A DNA stretch of 64,000 nt from an uncultured bacterium (GTDB taxonomy: Bacteria > Cloacimonadota > Cloacimonadia > Cloacimonadales > Cloacimonadaceae): the NCBI GenBank assembly GCA_938009275.1, contig CALLHY010000013.1, forward strand, positions 1 to 64,000, given 5' to 3'. Under the pieces are notes generated by a model. That model ran no database searches and was not told the origin of the DNA. It worked only from the letters and a program-made list of their open reading frames with translations. Position 1 is the stretch's first letter, and each line of letters opens with the position of its first letter. Shown here piece after piece: positions 1 through 6,773 of the stretch. Made by a program: the position numbers and the translations under genes.

Positions 1-128
1 TGAAACAGTGCTGAGTGGTTAACACCCACGCCTATAATCCATCACCCATCTCTTCGTGAATAATGTTAACGCCTGAAACAGTGCTGAGTGGTTAACACCC
101 ACGCCTATAATCCATCACCCATCTCTTC
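1..128. repeat. 55-bp direct repeat, two copies, 73-bp period
   Basis: Positions 1-55 and 74-128 are identical, separated by 18 bp. Each copy contains a GTTAAC site (18-23 and 91-96), and the spacer carries another (65-70). The array may continue left of the window edge. Its position near the 3' end of a primase operon and its GTTAAC content suggest iteron-like or other element-specific sequence, but that role is inference. Confidence 0.85.
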
Positions 129-187
129 CTTACCCACTCTGTTGAAGCGAACATCAAACTAATCCACAAATCACCAAAGGATTCCTT

Positions 188-286
188 ATGAGCTTATTCG
201 GCAGGTATTTAGAGGATTTTACGAGACTGGGTAAGGAAGAAGGTAGTACTGTACAGGCGGTCGCCGTACCGCCCTCTGTATCGTAG
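188..286 (+). CDS. small hypothetical protein, 32 aa
   Basis: A short reading frame starts at ATG 188 and stops at TAG 284-286. It has an AAAGGA ribosome binding site about 7 bp upstream, which is the main support. The product (MSLFGRYLEDFTR...) is hydrophilic with no recognisable motif and no membrane segment. It lies between the 55-bp direct repeats and the GTTAAC cluster, and converges with the primase operon on the other strand. At 32 aa it could be chance. Confidence 0.35.
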   Translation: MSLFGRYLEDFTRLGKEEGSTVQAVAVPPSVS

Positions 287-310
287 CATTTCAAGGCTAC
301 TAATCAATAA

Positions 311-420
311 GCAGGTGGGTTAACGAGGTTAACGAGGTTAACCAAATTCCTTATAGTTATATCTATAGAAATAATGTGAAGCATAACTATATAGAAACAC
401 GTTAACCTCATTAACCTTGC
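311..420. promoter_or_regulatory. GTTAAC repeat cluster with nested inverted repeats, possible replication or control site
   Basis: Three GTTAAC sites lie at 319-324, 328-333 and 337-342, spaced 9 bp as repeats of GAGGTTAAC. A fourth copy is at 401-406, followed by CTCATTAACC, so the right side is an inverted copy of the left. Between them is an AT-rich stretch with a perfect 9-bp inverted repeat, TATAGTTAT (352-360) and ATAACTATA (383-391). Repeats flanking an AT-rich core next to a helicase-primase gene resemble a replication origin or a terminator/control site. The function is inferred. Confidence 0.45.
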
Positions 421-437
421 TTAGCTACCAGGCGTGG

Positions 438-1871
438 TTATGAACAATCGTCTCTTTGCCCTAAGCCCTTAATTACAGTCATATTATGCGCACCATTTGT
501 CACCTCATATCCCTCTGCTCTCAGTTCACTTGCCAAAGCTCTGGCATTACTGCTTCGGAAGTTATTTTCCTTGCACCAGGCGTTGTATGCGGTGGTGAAA
601 TCCTTTAGTTTCATGGCATTATCAGTTCTAATATCAACACTATCTGTTACACAGCGTTCTTCGATGAATTGCTTCAGCGCATCGCATTCGTGGGCATACT
701 CGTTCAAAGCGTTTTGCATGGCGGGGGGAAGCACTTTCATGCCTTCTTTCTGGTATAGTTTCCAGCCCTCCACTATCCATTTCAGAATGCCTTTCTGTTC
801 TCTTAGCAGAGTGTCCTCAAAACGCTCAATCATGGCATCTGTAGGCACTTTGTAGGCGAATGGCACCAGGCATATCCGCCGGAGCATACCTGCGTCACGG
901 ACGTTAAATAGTGGCTTGTGGTTGCTCCTAATCCACAGCTTGTGGGTGGGTTTGAAAGCGCACACGCTTTGATATACCACCTTTCCGCTAATCATGTCAC
1001 GGCTGCATAACTGCTTTACCGCCATATCGTTATAGGTGGCTCGTTCAGGTATTTCATTGGACGTGGCAAAGCGGATGGCTTTCAGGCTCGCCATGTTTTC
1101 CAATAGCAAACGCTGGTCTGAAACCTTGGTTTTTAGCAATATGGTGGGGTCTATCTCTCGGTGGAAGCTGCCAAAGATGCGGTTTAGCACCTCAAAAAAG
1201 GTGGTCTTACCATTGGCTCCGCTGCCATAAGCGAAGAACAGCTTTTCTTCCAATACCTTTCCGCTAAGCGATAGCCCCACAGCCTTTTGCACATAGCGTA
1301 CAAGAGCTTCGTCGCCACAGAAAATCTGGCTGAGGAATGCTTCCCACTTTTCACAGCTTGCGTTTGCGTCGTAAGCCACAGGGAAACGGCGCGTTAAGTA
1401 TAGCGGACGGATGAGATTGGGATCGCAAATAAGCTGATTCGTATCGGTGTTGTAAACTGCGTTTTCAAAAGCGCAAAGGTGCTCGTGTGCGTCTATATCA
1501 CGCCCAAGCAGGCTAAGCTCGTTACGGCTTTCAAGGTGCTTGCGTATCTGGCTTAAAGATCGCTGATTGGCAAGGTTTTTGGCAATCTTTTCCAGATGGT
1601 AACTGGCGGGATTGGCTTTCAGCCTGGTGCGCATATCTTCCAATGCGTTAAGCAGCTCTTGCGCCTTGATGTCTGCGTTCCAATGCGCACCATCCCAATA
1701 TATCCATCGCTCTTCATCCCTTATGTAGCGGTGATTATCGCCATAATTGGCAATAAAAAGCTCACTCGCTGTGGCATCGGTGCTATCCTTGATGTAAGCG
1801 GGTAGGGAGAGGGATTGCTCCCCCTCCTTTCCGCTGTGGTTTATGGGTGTAGATATTACTTTAGGTATCAT
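438..1871 (-). CDS. D5/P4-type SF3 helicase of a phage or plasmid primase system
   Basis: 477 aa. The C-terminal half is a superfamily 3 helicase: Walker A GSGANGKTT lies around residues 216-224, followed by the expected acidic strand and the conserved SNEIPERA and RSNHKP segments. The N-terminal 40-200 region resembles the D5_N domain found before such helicases. This class unwinds DNA at replication origins of phages, satellites and plasmids. Its start overlaps the stop of the upstream gene by 4 bp (ATGA), so the two are translationally coupled and probably form one primase-helicase. No integrase is visible in the window, so the element's borders are unknown. Confidence 0.85.
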   Translation of the reverse strand: MIPKVISTPINHSGKEGEQSLSLPAYIKDSTDATASELFIANYGDNHRYIRDEERWIYWDGAHWNADIKAQELLNALEDMRTRLKANPASYHLEKIAKNLANQRSLSQIRKHLESRNELSLLGRDIDAHEHLCAFENAVYNTDTNQLICDPNLIRPLYLTRRFPVAYDANASCEKWEAFLSQIFCGDEALVRYVQKAVGLSLSGKVLEEKLFFAYGSGANGKTTFFEVLNRIFGSFHREIDPTILLKTKVSDQRLLLENMASLKAIRFATSNEIPERATYNDMAVKQLCSRDMISGKVVYQSVCAFKPTHKLWIRSNHKPLFNVRDAGMLRRICLVPFAYKVPTDAMIERFEDTLLREQKGILKWIVEGWKLYQKEGMKVLPPAMQNALNEYAHECDALKQFIEERCVTDSVDIRTDNAMKLKDFTTAYNAWCKENNFRSSNARALASELRAEGYEVTNGAHNMTVIKGLGQRDDCS

Positions 1872-2917
1872 AGCATAACTCCATACTGCTCCGCCACATA
1901 GAATAGCGAAGCTAAAGTGATGGAACGCACTGAGGCAAAAGACCGCCAGTGCGTGTTTAAGCTGCGTTGCGTGTCGTGGTAGTTAGGATTGTTCAAAAAC
2001 ATATCCCACAGTGCTTTGCCGCGTTCACCAAAGCCAGCGTAAAGCGCTTGACCTATCTTAATCCAATCTTTGTATTCGATTGGGATGGTGGACATTATGG
2101 ATATTATTGCCTCTGCCTTGGCATAGTCGGCATCTAAGTCTGGAGCTGTATCAAGACGAGAGGTAGAGAGGCCAAGGGGTTTGGAGAGCGAGGGAGAAAG
2201 GCTGGAAAGACTGGGAGGGACAATTTCCTTTATGCTATCCGCCTGTTTGCTAGTTTCAACGGGGTTTAGCGGAACGCAACGGGAGTTTATTAACAGAGCG
2301 GGGTCGTAGCTCATAAAACAAGCTCTTGCCCAGTCTGAAGTAAGGTCGCAAATGTGCTTCAGAGCCCATTCAATCTGAAGTGCAAGGTGCTTGTAAATCT
2401 TTTTGTAGATGCCTTCCGAGGTGATAGGGGAAGAAAATTGGGCGATTAGCTTAACCCCATCCACCGCGCTTGTAAAAGCATAGCGAATGAAGGGTAACTT
2501 GCTAATGGCAAGCTGTTTAATGGCTTCGGGATTTGGGACATGGTCGAGGTCGAAAATCTGGAACTGGGCTTTTTCCACATTGATGTTACTACGCTTGTGG
2601 TGCATTAGCGAACCGCAGAACCAGGGAAGAGAGGTTTTGGCACAGCGCTGTGCGTCTCTGTCCGTCATTTGGCGCAGGTGGGTGATGGCTTGTTTCAGGT
2701 TGTAGCCTTCATAGTTGCCGTTTTTGATGCCATCCATCACATAGGCAATGTCTCGAATGGTTAGGTGCTCAGGGTGTTTGACGCTTCTGCCAACCGTTAT
2801 GGGATGGCGAATTATGTCATAACTGAGAGGGTCTTCGGGGCAAGGTAGCTCCGAAGGTGGGATACAATAGGCCTGGGTGTTTTCCGACAGCGGAGTGCAA
2901 TTAGATAAGGGTAACAT
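1868..2917 (-). CDS. primase-like protein, BT4734/VirE-N-type domain plus PriCT-2
   Basis: 349 aa from the ATG at 2915-2917, chosen because AAAGGA lies 6 bp upstream; an in-frame GTG at 2962 would add 15 residues but has no ribosome binding site. The central part (FQIFDLDHVP with an acidic pair) resembles the BT4734-like/VirE_N domain related to archaeo-eukaryotic primases. The C-terminal ~75 residues (IPIEYKDWIKIGQALY...) match the PriCT-2 helical domain. Between them is a Ser/Leu/Pro-rich linker encoded by purine-biased simple sequence (about 2145-2235), which resembles the linker in the neighbouring 198-aa gene. It probably supplies primer synthesis for the coupled helicase. Confidence 0.75.
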   Translation of the reverse strand: MLPLSNCTPLSENTQAYCIPPSELPCPEDPLSYDIIRHPITVGRSVKHPEHLTIRDIAYVMDGIKNGNYEGYNLKQAITHLRQMTDRDAQRCAKTSLPWFCGSLMHHKRSNINVEKAQFQIFDLDHVPNPEAIKQLAISKLPFIRYAFTSAVDGVKLIAQFSSPITSEGIYKKIYKHLALQIEWALKHICDLTSDWARACFMSYDPALLINSRCVPLNPVETSKQADSIKEIVPPSLSSLSPSLSKPLGLSTSRLDTAPDLDADYAKAEAIISIMSTIPIEYKDWIKIGQALYAGFGERGKALWDMFLNNPNYHDTQRSLNTHWRSFASVRSITLASLFYVAEQYGVML

Positions 2918-3021
2918 TTTCAGTCCTTTAGGCTGTCTGCCTATCAAAAGTAGTTTTTCCACAAATGTCAGCTTAACTGACGCTATTACAAGTTGTTAAC
3001 AACAAGGGAGGGGGATTAGCC

Positions 3022-3249
3022 ATGCCCTATGTTGCAATACTATACGGCCTGCTTTTTTTGTCCAGTATAGAGTTGACATTTTTTGTGGTTTATTTTCAAC
3101 AAATTGGGCAGTTTGTTGTGGCTCTAAAGGTAATGGCTATGTTGCTGTACAGCAGATTGTTAAGGTTGCATGATATGGGTGATGATGTTTTCGCCAGTAT
3201 TATCACCTGTCGCCCCTACAGGGCTTTGTTTTTGGGGTATCCTCTCTAA
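3022..3249 (+). CDS. possible small membrane protein, 75 aa
   Basis: The frame is preceded by a purine-rich AAGGGAGGGGG ribosome binding site 7-8 bp before the ATG. It encodes two hydrophobic segments (about residues 4-24 and 30-45). The last ~15 residues are encoded by repeat-like intergenic sequence (CGCCCCTACAGGGC), so the frame may run fortuitously into a repeat. It is divergent from the primase operon, with a GTTAAC palindrome (2993-3002) between them. There is no family assignment; it may not be a gene. Confidence 0.3.
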   Translation: MPYVAILYGLLFLSSIELTFFVVYFQQIGQFVVALKVMAMLLYSRLLRLHDMGDDVFASIITCRPYRALFLGYPL

Positions 3250-3269
3250 TACGCCGGATTGAAATCCGT

Positions 3270-3371
3270 CGCTAATACCTGCCATCCCTGATGGGATTGG
3301 GTTCGCTGATACCTGCCATCTCATACGGGTTTGCGTTCGCTGTTACCTGCCATCCCTGATGGGATTGGGTT
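3270..3371. repeat. three tandem 34-bp imperfect repeats
   Basis: Units at 3270-3303, 3304-3337 and 3338-3371 share the frame CGCTNNTACCTGCCATC...GGGTT. The first and third are nearly identical, and the middle one diverges in its second half. Units abut without spacers, so this is not a CRISPR array. Together with the following heptads it fills the interval between the small plus-strand frame and the 198-aa gene. Confidence 0.85.
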
Positions 3372-3373
3372 TG

Positions 3374-3408
3374 AGGTTAGACGTTAAGCGTTAGACGTTA
3401 TGCGTTAG
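3374..3408. repeat. heptanucleotide array, RCGTTAR-type, 5 units
   Basis: Five consecutive 7-bp units read AGGTTAG, ACGTTAA, GCGTTAG, ACGTTAT, GCGTTAG. The array ends six bases before the stop of the minus-strand 198-aa gene. The same unit recurs at 4397-4431. Confidence 0.8.
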
Positions 3409-3414
3409 AAGAGG

Positions 3415-4011
3415 TTACGCCTCCCAGCGCATAATCTTACCCTGGCTAAGGTGTTGTTTTATGTAGGCAACTGCTTCGTGGTGTCCGTCTTTGGTGGCTT
3501 GGTGTAAGAGACGACGGATGGCAGCGGCTTGGCGACGATAGGCTTTGGTGTCGTCATCGTTAAAGCATTTAATGGTGCCAGTAGGGAGGGTGGTTTCTTT
3601 TAAGTATTGGGTTAGGGCGCGGATTTCGAAGTCGATATGTCGAGAGGTCGAGGAGTCGAGGGGTCGAGAGGACGAAAAGAACTGGATTCCAGCCTTCGCT
3701 GGAATGACGGCGGTAGTAAGTTGAGAGGTTGAGGGAGAAAGTGGGGTGATTTGTTCGGCGAGGATGCTTATTAGCTGGTTCAGGCGTTGTTTCACAGCTT
3801 TCAGGGTTTGTTCATCGGTCATTTTTATAGGAGCGAGATGATAGCGCGCATTGCCTGCTTCCATAGGAGGTAGCTGTTTCGATAGGCAAATCTCGGCGGT
3901 AGTGGCGTAAATATCGGTATTGGGATGGTTTACAAGCAATTCTAACACTTTGGCTCCTTCCCAATCGGGATATTGGCTTATCAGTTTTCTGGCGCAATTA
4001 TCGGTATCCAT
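3415..4011 (-). CDS. hypothetical protein, 198 aa, with an in-frame repeat insertion
   Basis: The start at 4011 is supported by AGGAGA 6 bp upstream. The first ~90 residues are mixed alpha/beta with no recognised family, and the last ~60 are basic and helical (residues like KAYRRQAAAIRRLLHQ). Between them, about residues 90-130 are encoded by repeats: an octamer array (3631-3670) and a mini-hairpin element (3686-3705) whose translation is the familiar VIPAKAGIQ peptide. The insertion keeps the frame open and acts as a Ser/Pro linker. It is divergent from the 58-aa cassette and co-oriented with the primase operon. No function can be assigned. Confidence 0.65.
   Translation of the reverse strand: MDTDNCARKLISQYPDWEGAKVLELLVNHPNTDIYATTAEICLSKQLPPMEAGNARYHLAPIKMTDEQTLKAVKQRLNQLISILAEQITPLSPSTSQLTTAVIPAKAGIQFFSSSRPLDSSTSRHIDFEIRALTQYLKETTLPTGTIKCFNDDDTKAYRRQAAAIRRLLHQATKDGHHEAVAYIKQHLSQGKIMRWEA
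3631..3705. repeat. octamer array plus VIPAKAGIQ-type hairpin element inside a gene
   Basis: GTCGATAT, GTCGAGAG, GTCGAGGA, GTCGAGGG and GTCGAGAG follow each other exactly from 3631 to 3670. Fifteen bases later is a perfect 8-bp hairpin, ATTCCAGC-CTTC-GCTGGAAT (3686-3705), the core of the widespread intergenic repeat that translates as VIPAKAGIQ. Both lie within the reading frame of the 198-aa gene. Confidence 0.85.
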
Positions 4012-4079
4012 ATTGTATCTCCTATATTATGTAAGTAATTATGGTCATAATATGTTAGGGGGGAATAGTGTCAAGCACT

Positions 4080-4114
4080 TTAATGGTTAATGGTTAATAG
4101 TTAATGGTTAGTGG
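4080..4114. repeat. heptanucleotide array, TTAATGG, 5 units
   Basis: Five 7-bp units, TTAATGG, TTAATGG, TTAATAG, TTAATGG, TTAGTGG, lie in the divergent interval between the 198-aa gene and the 58-aa gene. The unit length and copy number equal those of the RCGTTAR arrays, but the sequence differs. Confidence 0.85.
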
Positions 4115-4233
4115 CAGAGTGAGTTAGCAAGCCTTAGACATACTGCTAACTTGTCCACATCATCACTTCATTACTACATTACTTCTTCACTCCTCAAATC
4201 CGCGTAGCACGTGTATAATAGGAGGGCAAACTT

Positions 4234-4410
4234 ATGAATAAAGACTTCATTAACACGCTGGCAAAAGAGCTGGCAACACGCATCAACAAGCTGGTGAACA
4301 TCCCCCTGGTAAAGGAAGAGGATGAACAGGCTTTCTTTGAAATGGTGGTAAAGCTGGTTTTGGAGATAGTAATTTCCAGACTGGGGAAAGAACTGAGCGT
4401 TAAGCGTTAA
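4234..4410 (+). CDS. small helical protein, 58 aa
   Basis: It starts at ATG 4234 with a perfect AGGAGG at 4220-4225. The product is 58 aa, charged and predicted helical, with an amphipathic/hydrophobic stretch in its second half (MVVKLVLEIVISRL). There is no signal peptide or known domain. Its last codons and stop are formed by the heptanucleotide repeat (…AGC GTT AAG CGT TAA), so the C-terminus depends on repeat phase. It is the first gene of a three-gene cassette followed by two paralogues and a strong terminator. The strong ribosome binding site and codon pattern make it likely real; function unknown. Confidence 0.65.
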   Translation: MNKDFINTLAKELATRINKLVNIPLVKEEDEQAFFEMVVKLVLEIVISRLGKELSVKR

Positions 4411-4431
4411 ACGTTAGACGTTAAGCGTTAG
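4397..4431. repeat. heptanucleotide array, RCGTTAR-type, 5 units
   Basis: GCGTTAA, GCGTTAA, ACGTTAG, ACGTTAA, GCGTTAG, contiguous. It overlaps the stop codon of the 58-aa gene and ends just before the ribosome binding site of the next gene, so it forms the intergenic spacer. Confidence 0.9.
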
Positions 4432-4448
4432 GAGCAAAAGGAGTTGCT

Positions 4449-4886
4449 ATGATAGTGGCATATAAAGACCGTATGGTGTTCAAGGGTGAATGTGATGGGC
4501 TGGTGTATTATTGGAACAGAAAGGTCGGGAAGATGATAGCCCGTAGATATGTGGTTCCCAAAGCGAGCAGTGCCAATAGGAAGCTGGGAGCAATATCGAA
4601 GCACCTGAAGAGCCTGGAACTTTCGCCGAGCTACATTGAAGACATGAAGATTTATGTGGCTTTATACAGCCAGAAACAGCGCGATAAGTGCTTTCTATCT
4701 TGGCGAAACGCATTTCTTACCATGATGTTCAAGCTGGCAAAAACCAATAGCCAGGTGGATTTGAGCACTATTAACCGAGAACAAATCGAGAATGAACAGC
4801 TACCCTGTGTAAGCGTTAAGCAGGCTGTTGAAGCTGGCTTGCTTCCTCTTGTGGATGGCTATGAGACTTTAACTAACACCCTTTAA
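4449..4886 (+). CDS. hypothetical protein, 145 aa, first of two tandem paralogues
   Basis: An AAAGGAG site lies 5 bp before the ATG. The protein shares a pattern with its downstream neighbour: an N-terminal beta-rich segment with G-x-x-D-x-hydrophobic, an aromatic/basic stretch ending in R-(R/K)-x-V-x-P, an N-x-x-(L/V)-G motif, then D-(M/L)-K-(I/V)-Y-(V/A), and a C-terminal L-x-T-(I) with a final helix. There is no signal peptide or membrane segment. The N-terminal layout loosely recalls DUF6266-like proteins, but this is only a resemblance. A structural or capsid-type protein of the element is one possibility; nothing in the sequence proves it. Confidence 0.7.
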   Translation: MIVAYKDRMVFKGECDGLVYYWNRKVGKMIARRYVVPKASSANRKLGAISKHLKSLELSPSYIEDMKIYVALYSQKQRDKCFLSWRNAFLTMMFKLAKTNSQVDLSTINREQIENEQLPCVSVKQAVEAGLLPLVDGYETLTNTL

Positions 4887-4914
4887 GGAAAACAAAAGAC
4901 GGAGGCTTTCTATT

Positions 4915-5367
4915 ATGAAAGTAAAATTCAAGTTCGGAATCAGCACCTACAGTGGCACCGTGGATGAAATGACCTTTGGCAGCTATCGCAAGCATAGCGT
5001 ATGCATTGGTCGCAAGTTTGTATTTCCCCGCTTAACTGCAAACAACACCCTGGTGGGGAGCGTTATGAAAAACCTGGCAAAGGTGTATGGCGATTGCTCT
5101 GCGGGCTTTAAGGCAGATTTGAAGGTGTATGCCTATCGCAACACTGCCAATGTACCCGCTGGCAAGATAGCACCCAATGCCTATGCCATCTTTGTAAGGC
5201 TGATGTACAATTTCGCCGAGGCAGATAGTGAGCACATAGACCTTGCCACCATCACTCACAGCGATTTGCAAACCGTGGGCTCCGACATCGCAACTGTGGC
5301 AGACGCAGTAGCAAACGGCTATCTGGCAAATGTAGCCAATGCCAATATGCTAACCGCAACCATGTAA
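4915..5367 (+). CDS. hypothetical protein, 150 aa, second tandem paralogue
   Basis: A GGAGG site precedes the ATG by about 10 bp. It is a clear paralogue of the 145-aa protein: GTVDEMTFGSYR near residue 14, RKFVFPRLTANNTLVG around 34-47, and FKADLKVYAY around 61-70 align with the neighbour. It is richer in Ala/Asn/Val and likely compact and soluble. The gene ends 27 bp before a strong terminator, closing the cassette. Retention of two diverged copies suggests different roles or a hetero-oligomer. Function unknown. Confidence 0.7.
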   Translation: MKVKFKFGISTYSGTVDEMTFGSYRKHSVCIGRKFVFPRLTANNTLVGSVMKNLAKVYGDCSAGFKADLKVYAYRNTANVPAGKIAPNAYAIFVRLMYNFAEADSEHIDLATITHSDLQTVGSDIATVADAVANGYLANVANANMLTATM

Positions 5368-5393
5368 GCTAATCCTGAATTCCATAAGCAACG

Positions 5394-5439
5394 AAAGGGG
5401 CTGAAGTATATTTATATAATGCTTCGCCCCCTTTTTTTT
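5394..5439 (+). terminator. rho-independent terminator
   Basis: GGGGCTGAAG pairs with CTTCGCCCC (one bulge) across an AT-rich loop, followed by eight T residues. It closes the 58/145/150-aa cassette and marks the right end of the accessory region. Confidence 0.9.
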
Positions 5440-5632
5440 GTTCTATCGATATTGGCATGGTGAGTCCTCAATGATACGGCGTTTGCGTCATATTTGCCGA
5501 TTTTTATATGTTCTTGCCCAAATACTGATGCTATTTCCAGAGTTCAGACTGAGGCGTGCAACAATAATTCTTGACTTATATCCCCAGTGCAATATCGTGT
5601 GTAAAATTATGAATAACGATGGAGAAACTTGC

Positions 5633-6718
5633 ATGAAAAAGCTGATTATTATAGCCGCTATTCTAATGTTACTAATTTCTGCCTGTTCCACAGCAAGGCA
5701 AAAGCTAAGCCCTCAGGGAAACGTTGATTACAAGACCGCAAACGTTTATTATGCTCAAAAAGACGTAGACAAGGCCGAAGTCTTTTATAGTAAAGTGCTA
5801 AACGACAATCCAGACCATGCCATAGCCTTACGCAGGTTGGGAGACATTAGTTTGCACAAGGGTGAGATGTATGCTGAGAGATCAGTAGAATTCAACAAAA
5901 AGGCCAATGACTACTACAGCAAATCATTATTAATCATGGAAGCATTTGAAAACCCCACTGATGAAGAAAAGCTTGCCATCAGAGACATGAAGAAACGCAA
6001 AGAAAGCACCTGGGTAAGAATCTTCCGTGCGGGTGAAGCTGAGCTTAAGAATGGCAATACAAAAGCAGCTATGGACATTTTTGAAATGGTGCACGAACTG
6101 GATAAGAACCGACCTGAGCCTATGATTCAGCTAAAAAACATATACCTGAAAGAGCTAAAAGACGATGCCAAAGCTGAGCAAATCCTTCTTAGCCTTATTG
6201 CCGGTGAACCCGATAAGCTGGTCTATCTGCAAGAACTTGGAGCTTTCTACTATAACAAGGAAAACTTCAGTGAAGCAGTAAAGTATTTCGAAAAAGCCAG
6301 ACTTCAAATTCCTGTAGATATTGATAATCTTATGAATATCTCTGCTTGCTACTATGAGATGAAAGACTATGCAAAAGCTCTTGAAATAACCCAGTTGGCA
6401 ATGGAACTCGATCCATCTAGTATTGACTTGATCGACAATGCTCGCTCAATTGCTGCCAATATGAAGAACAACGAGCTTACCATATCATTACTTGAAAAGC
6501 TGATCGACAAGCGTAATGATGCAGATGATTATAATGCAATGATTGGTTTGATGTTAGACAAAGGTGATCATGCCCAGGTTATTAAATATGCTGAGCAGTG
6601 GTATAACTGGGACAAGACAAATAAATTGGCAGTTCAATACATAGTATTTGGTGCCCAAATGACGAAAAACAAGTCTTTGGAAAGCAAGTATACCGCTATC
6701 TTAAAAACCTTACCTTAA
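5633..6718 (+). CDS. TPR-repeat lipoprotein, 361 aa
   Basis: The start at ATG 5633 gives a classic lipoprotein signal (MKKLIIIAAILMLLISAC, lipidated Cys18) with GGAGA 7 bp upstream; an upstream in-frame ATG at 5438 would bury the signal and is rejected. The mature part consists of helix-turn-helix TPR-like repeats (for example DNPDHAIALRRLGDISL and QELGAFYYNKENFSEAVKYF). It would sit on the periplasmic face of a membrane as a scaffold for protein complexes. It appears monocistronic, ending in a terminator. The partner cannot be told from context. Confidence 0.85.
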   Translation: MKKLIIIAAILMLLISACSTARQKLSPQGNVDYKTANVYYAQKDVDKAEVFYSKVLNDNPDHAIALRRLGDISLHKGEMYAERSVEFNKKANDYYSKSLLIMEAFENPTDEEKLAIRDMKKRKESTWVRIFRAGEAELKNGNTKAAMDIFEMVHELDKNRPEPMIQLKNIYLKELKDDAKAEQILLSLIAGEPDKLVYLQELGAFYYNKENFSEAVKYFEKARLQIPVDIDNLMNISACYYEMKDYAKALEITQLAMELDPSSIDLIDNARSIAANMKNNELTISLLEKLIDKRNDADDYNAMIGLMLDKGDHAQVIKYAEQWYNWDKTNKLAVQYIVFGAQMTKNKSLESKYTAILKTLP

Positions 6719-6740
6719 TATAAATACTTAGTACGTCATG

Positions 6741-6773
6741 GGCAGTGTCATATTCCGGCACTGCCTGTTTTTT
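6741..6773 (+). terminator. terminator abutting the next start codon
   Basis: GGCAGTG (6741-6747) pairs perfectly with CACTGCC (6759-6765) and is followed by TGTTTTTT, ending directly at the ATG at 6774. It should end the TPR lipoprotein transcript. It leaves no ribosome binding site for the next gene. Confidence 0.8.

Noticed and set aside
3270..3371. CRISPR-like array
   Set aside because: Units are contiguous, with no spacers, and no cas genes are present.
4214..4219. TATAAT as -10 of the 58-aa gene
   Set aside because: It touches the AGGAGG ribosome binding site, so a transcript from it would lack that site; no -35 at the right distance.
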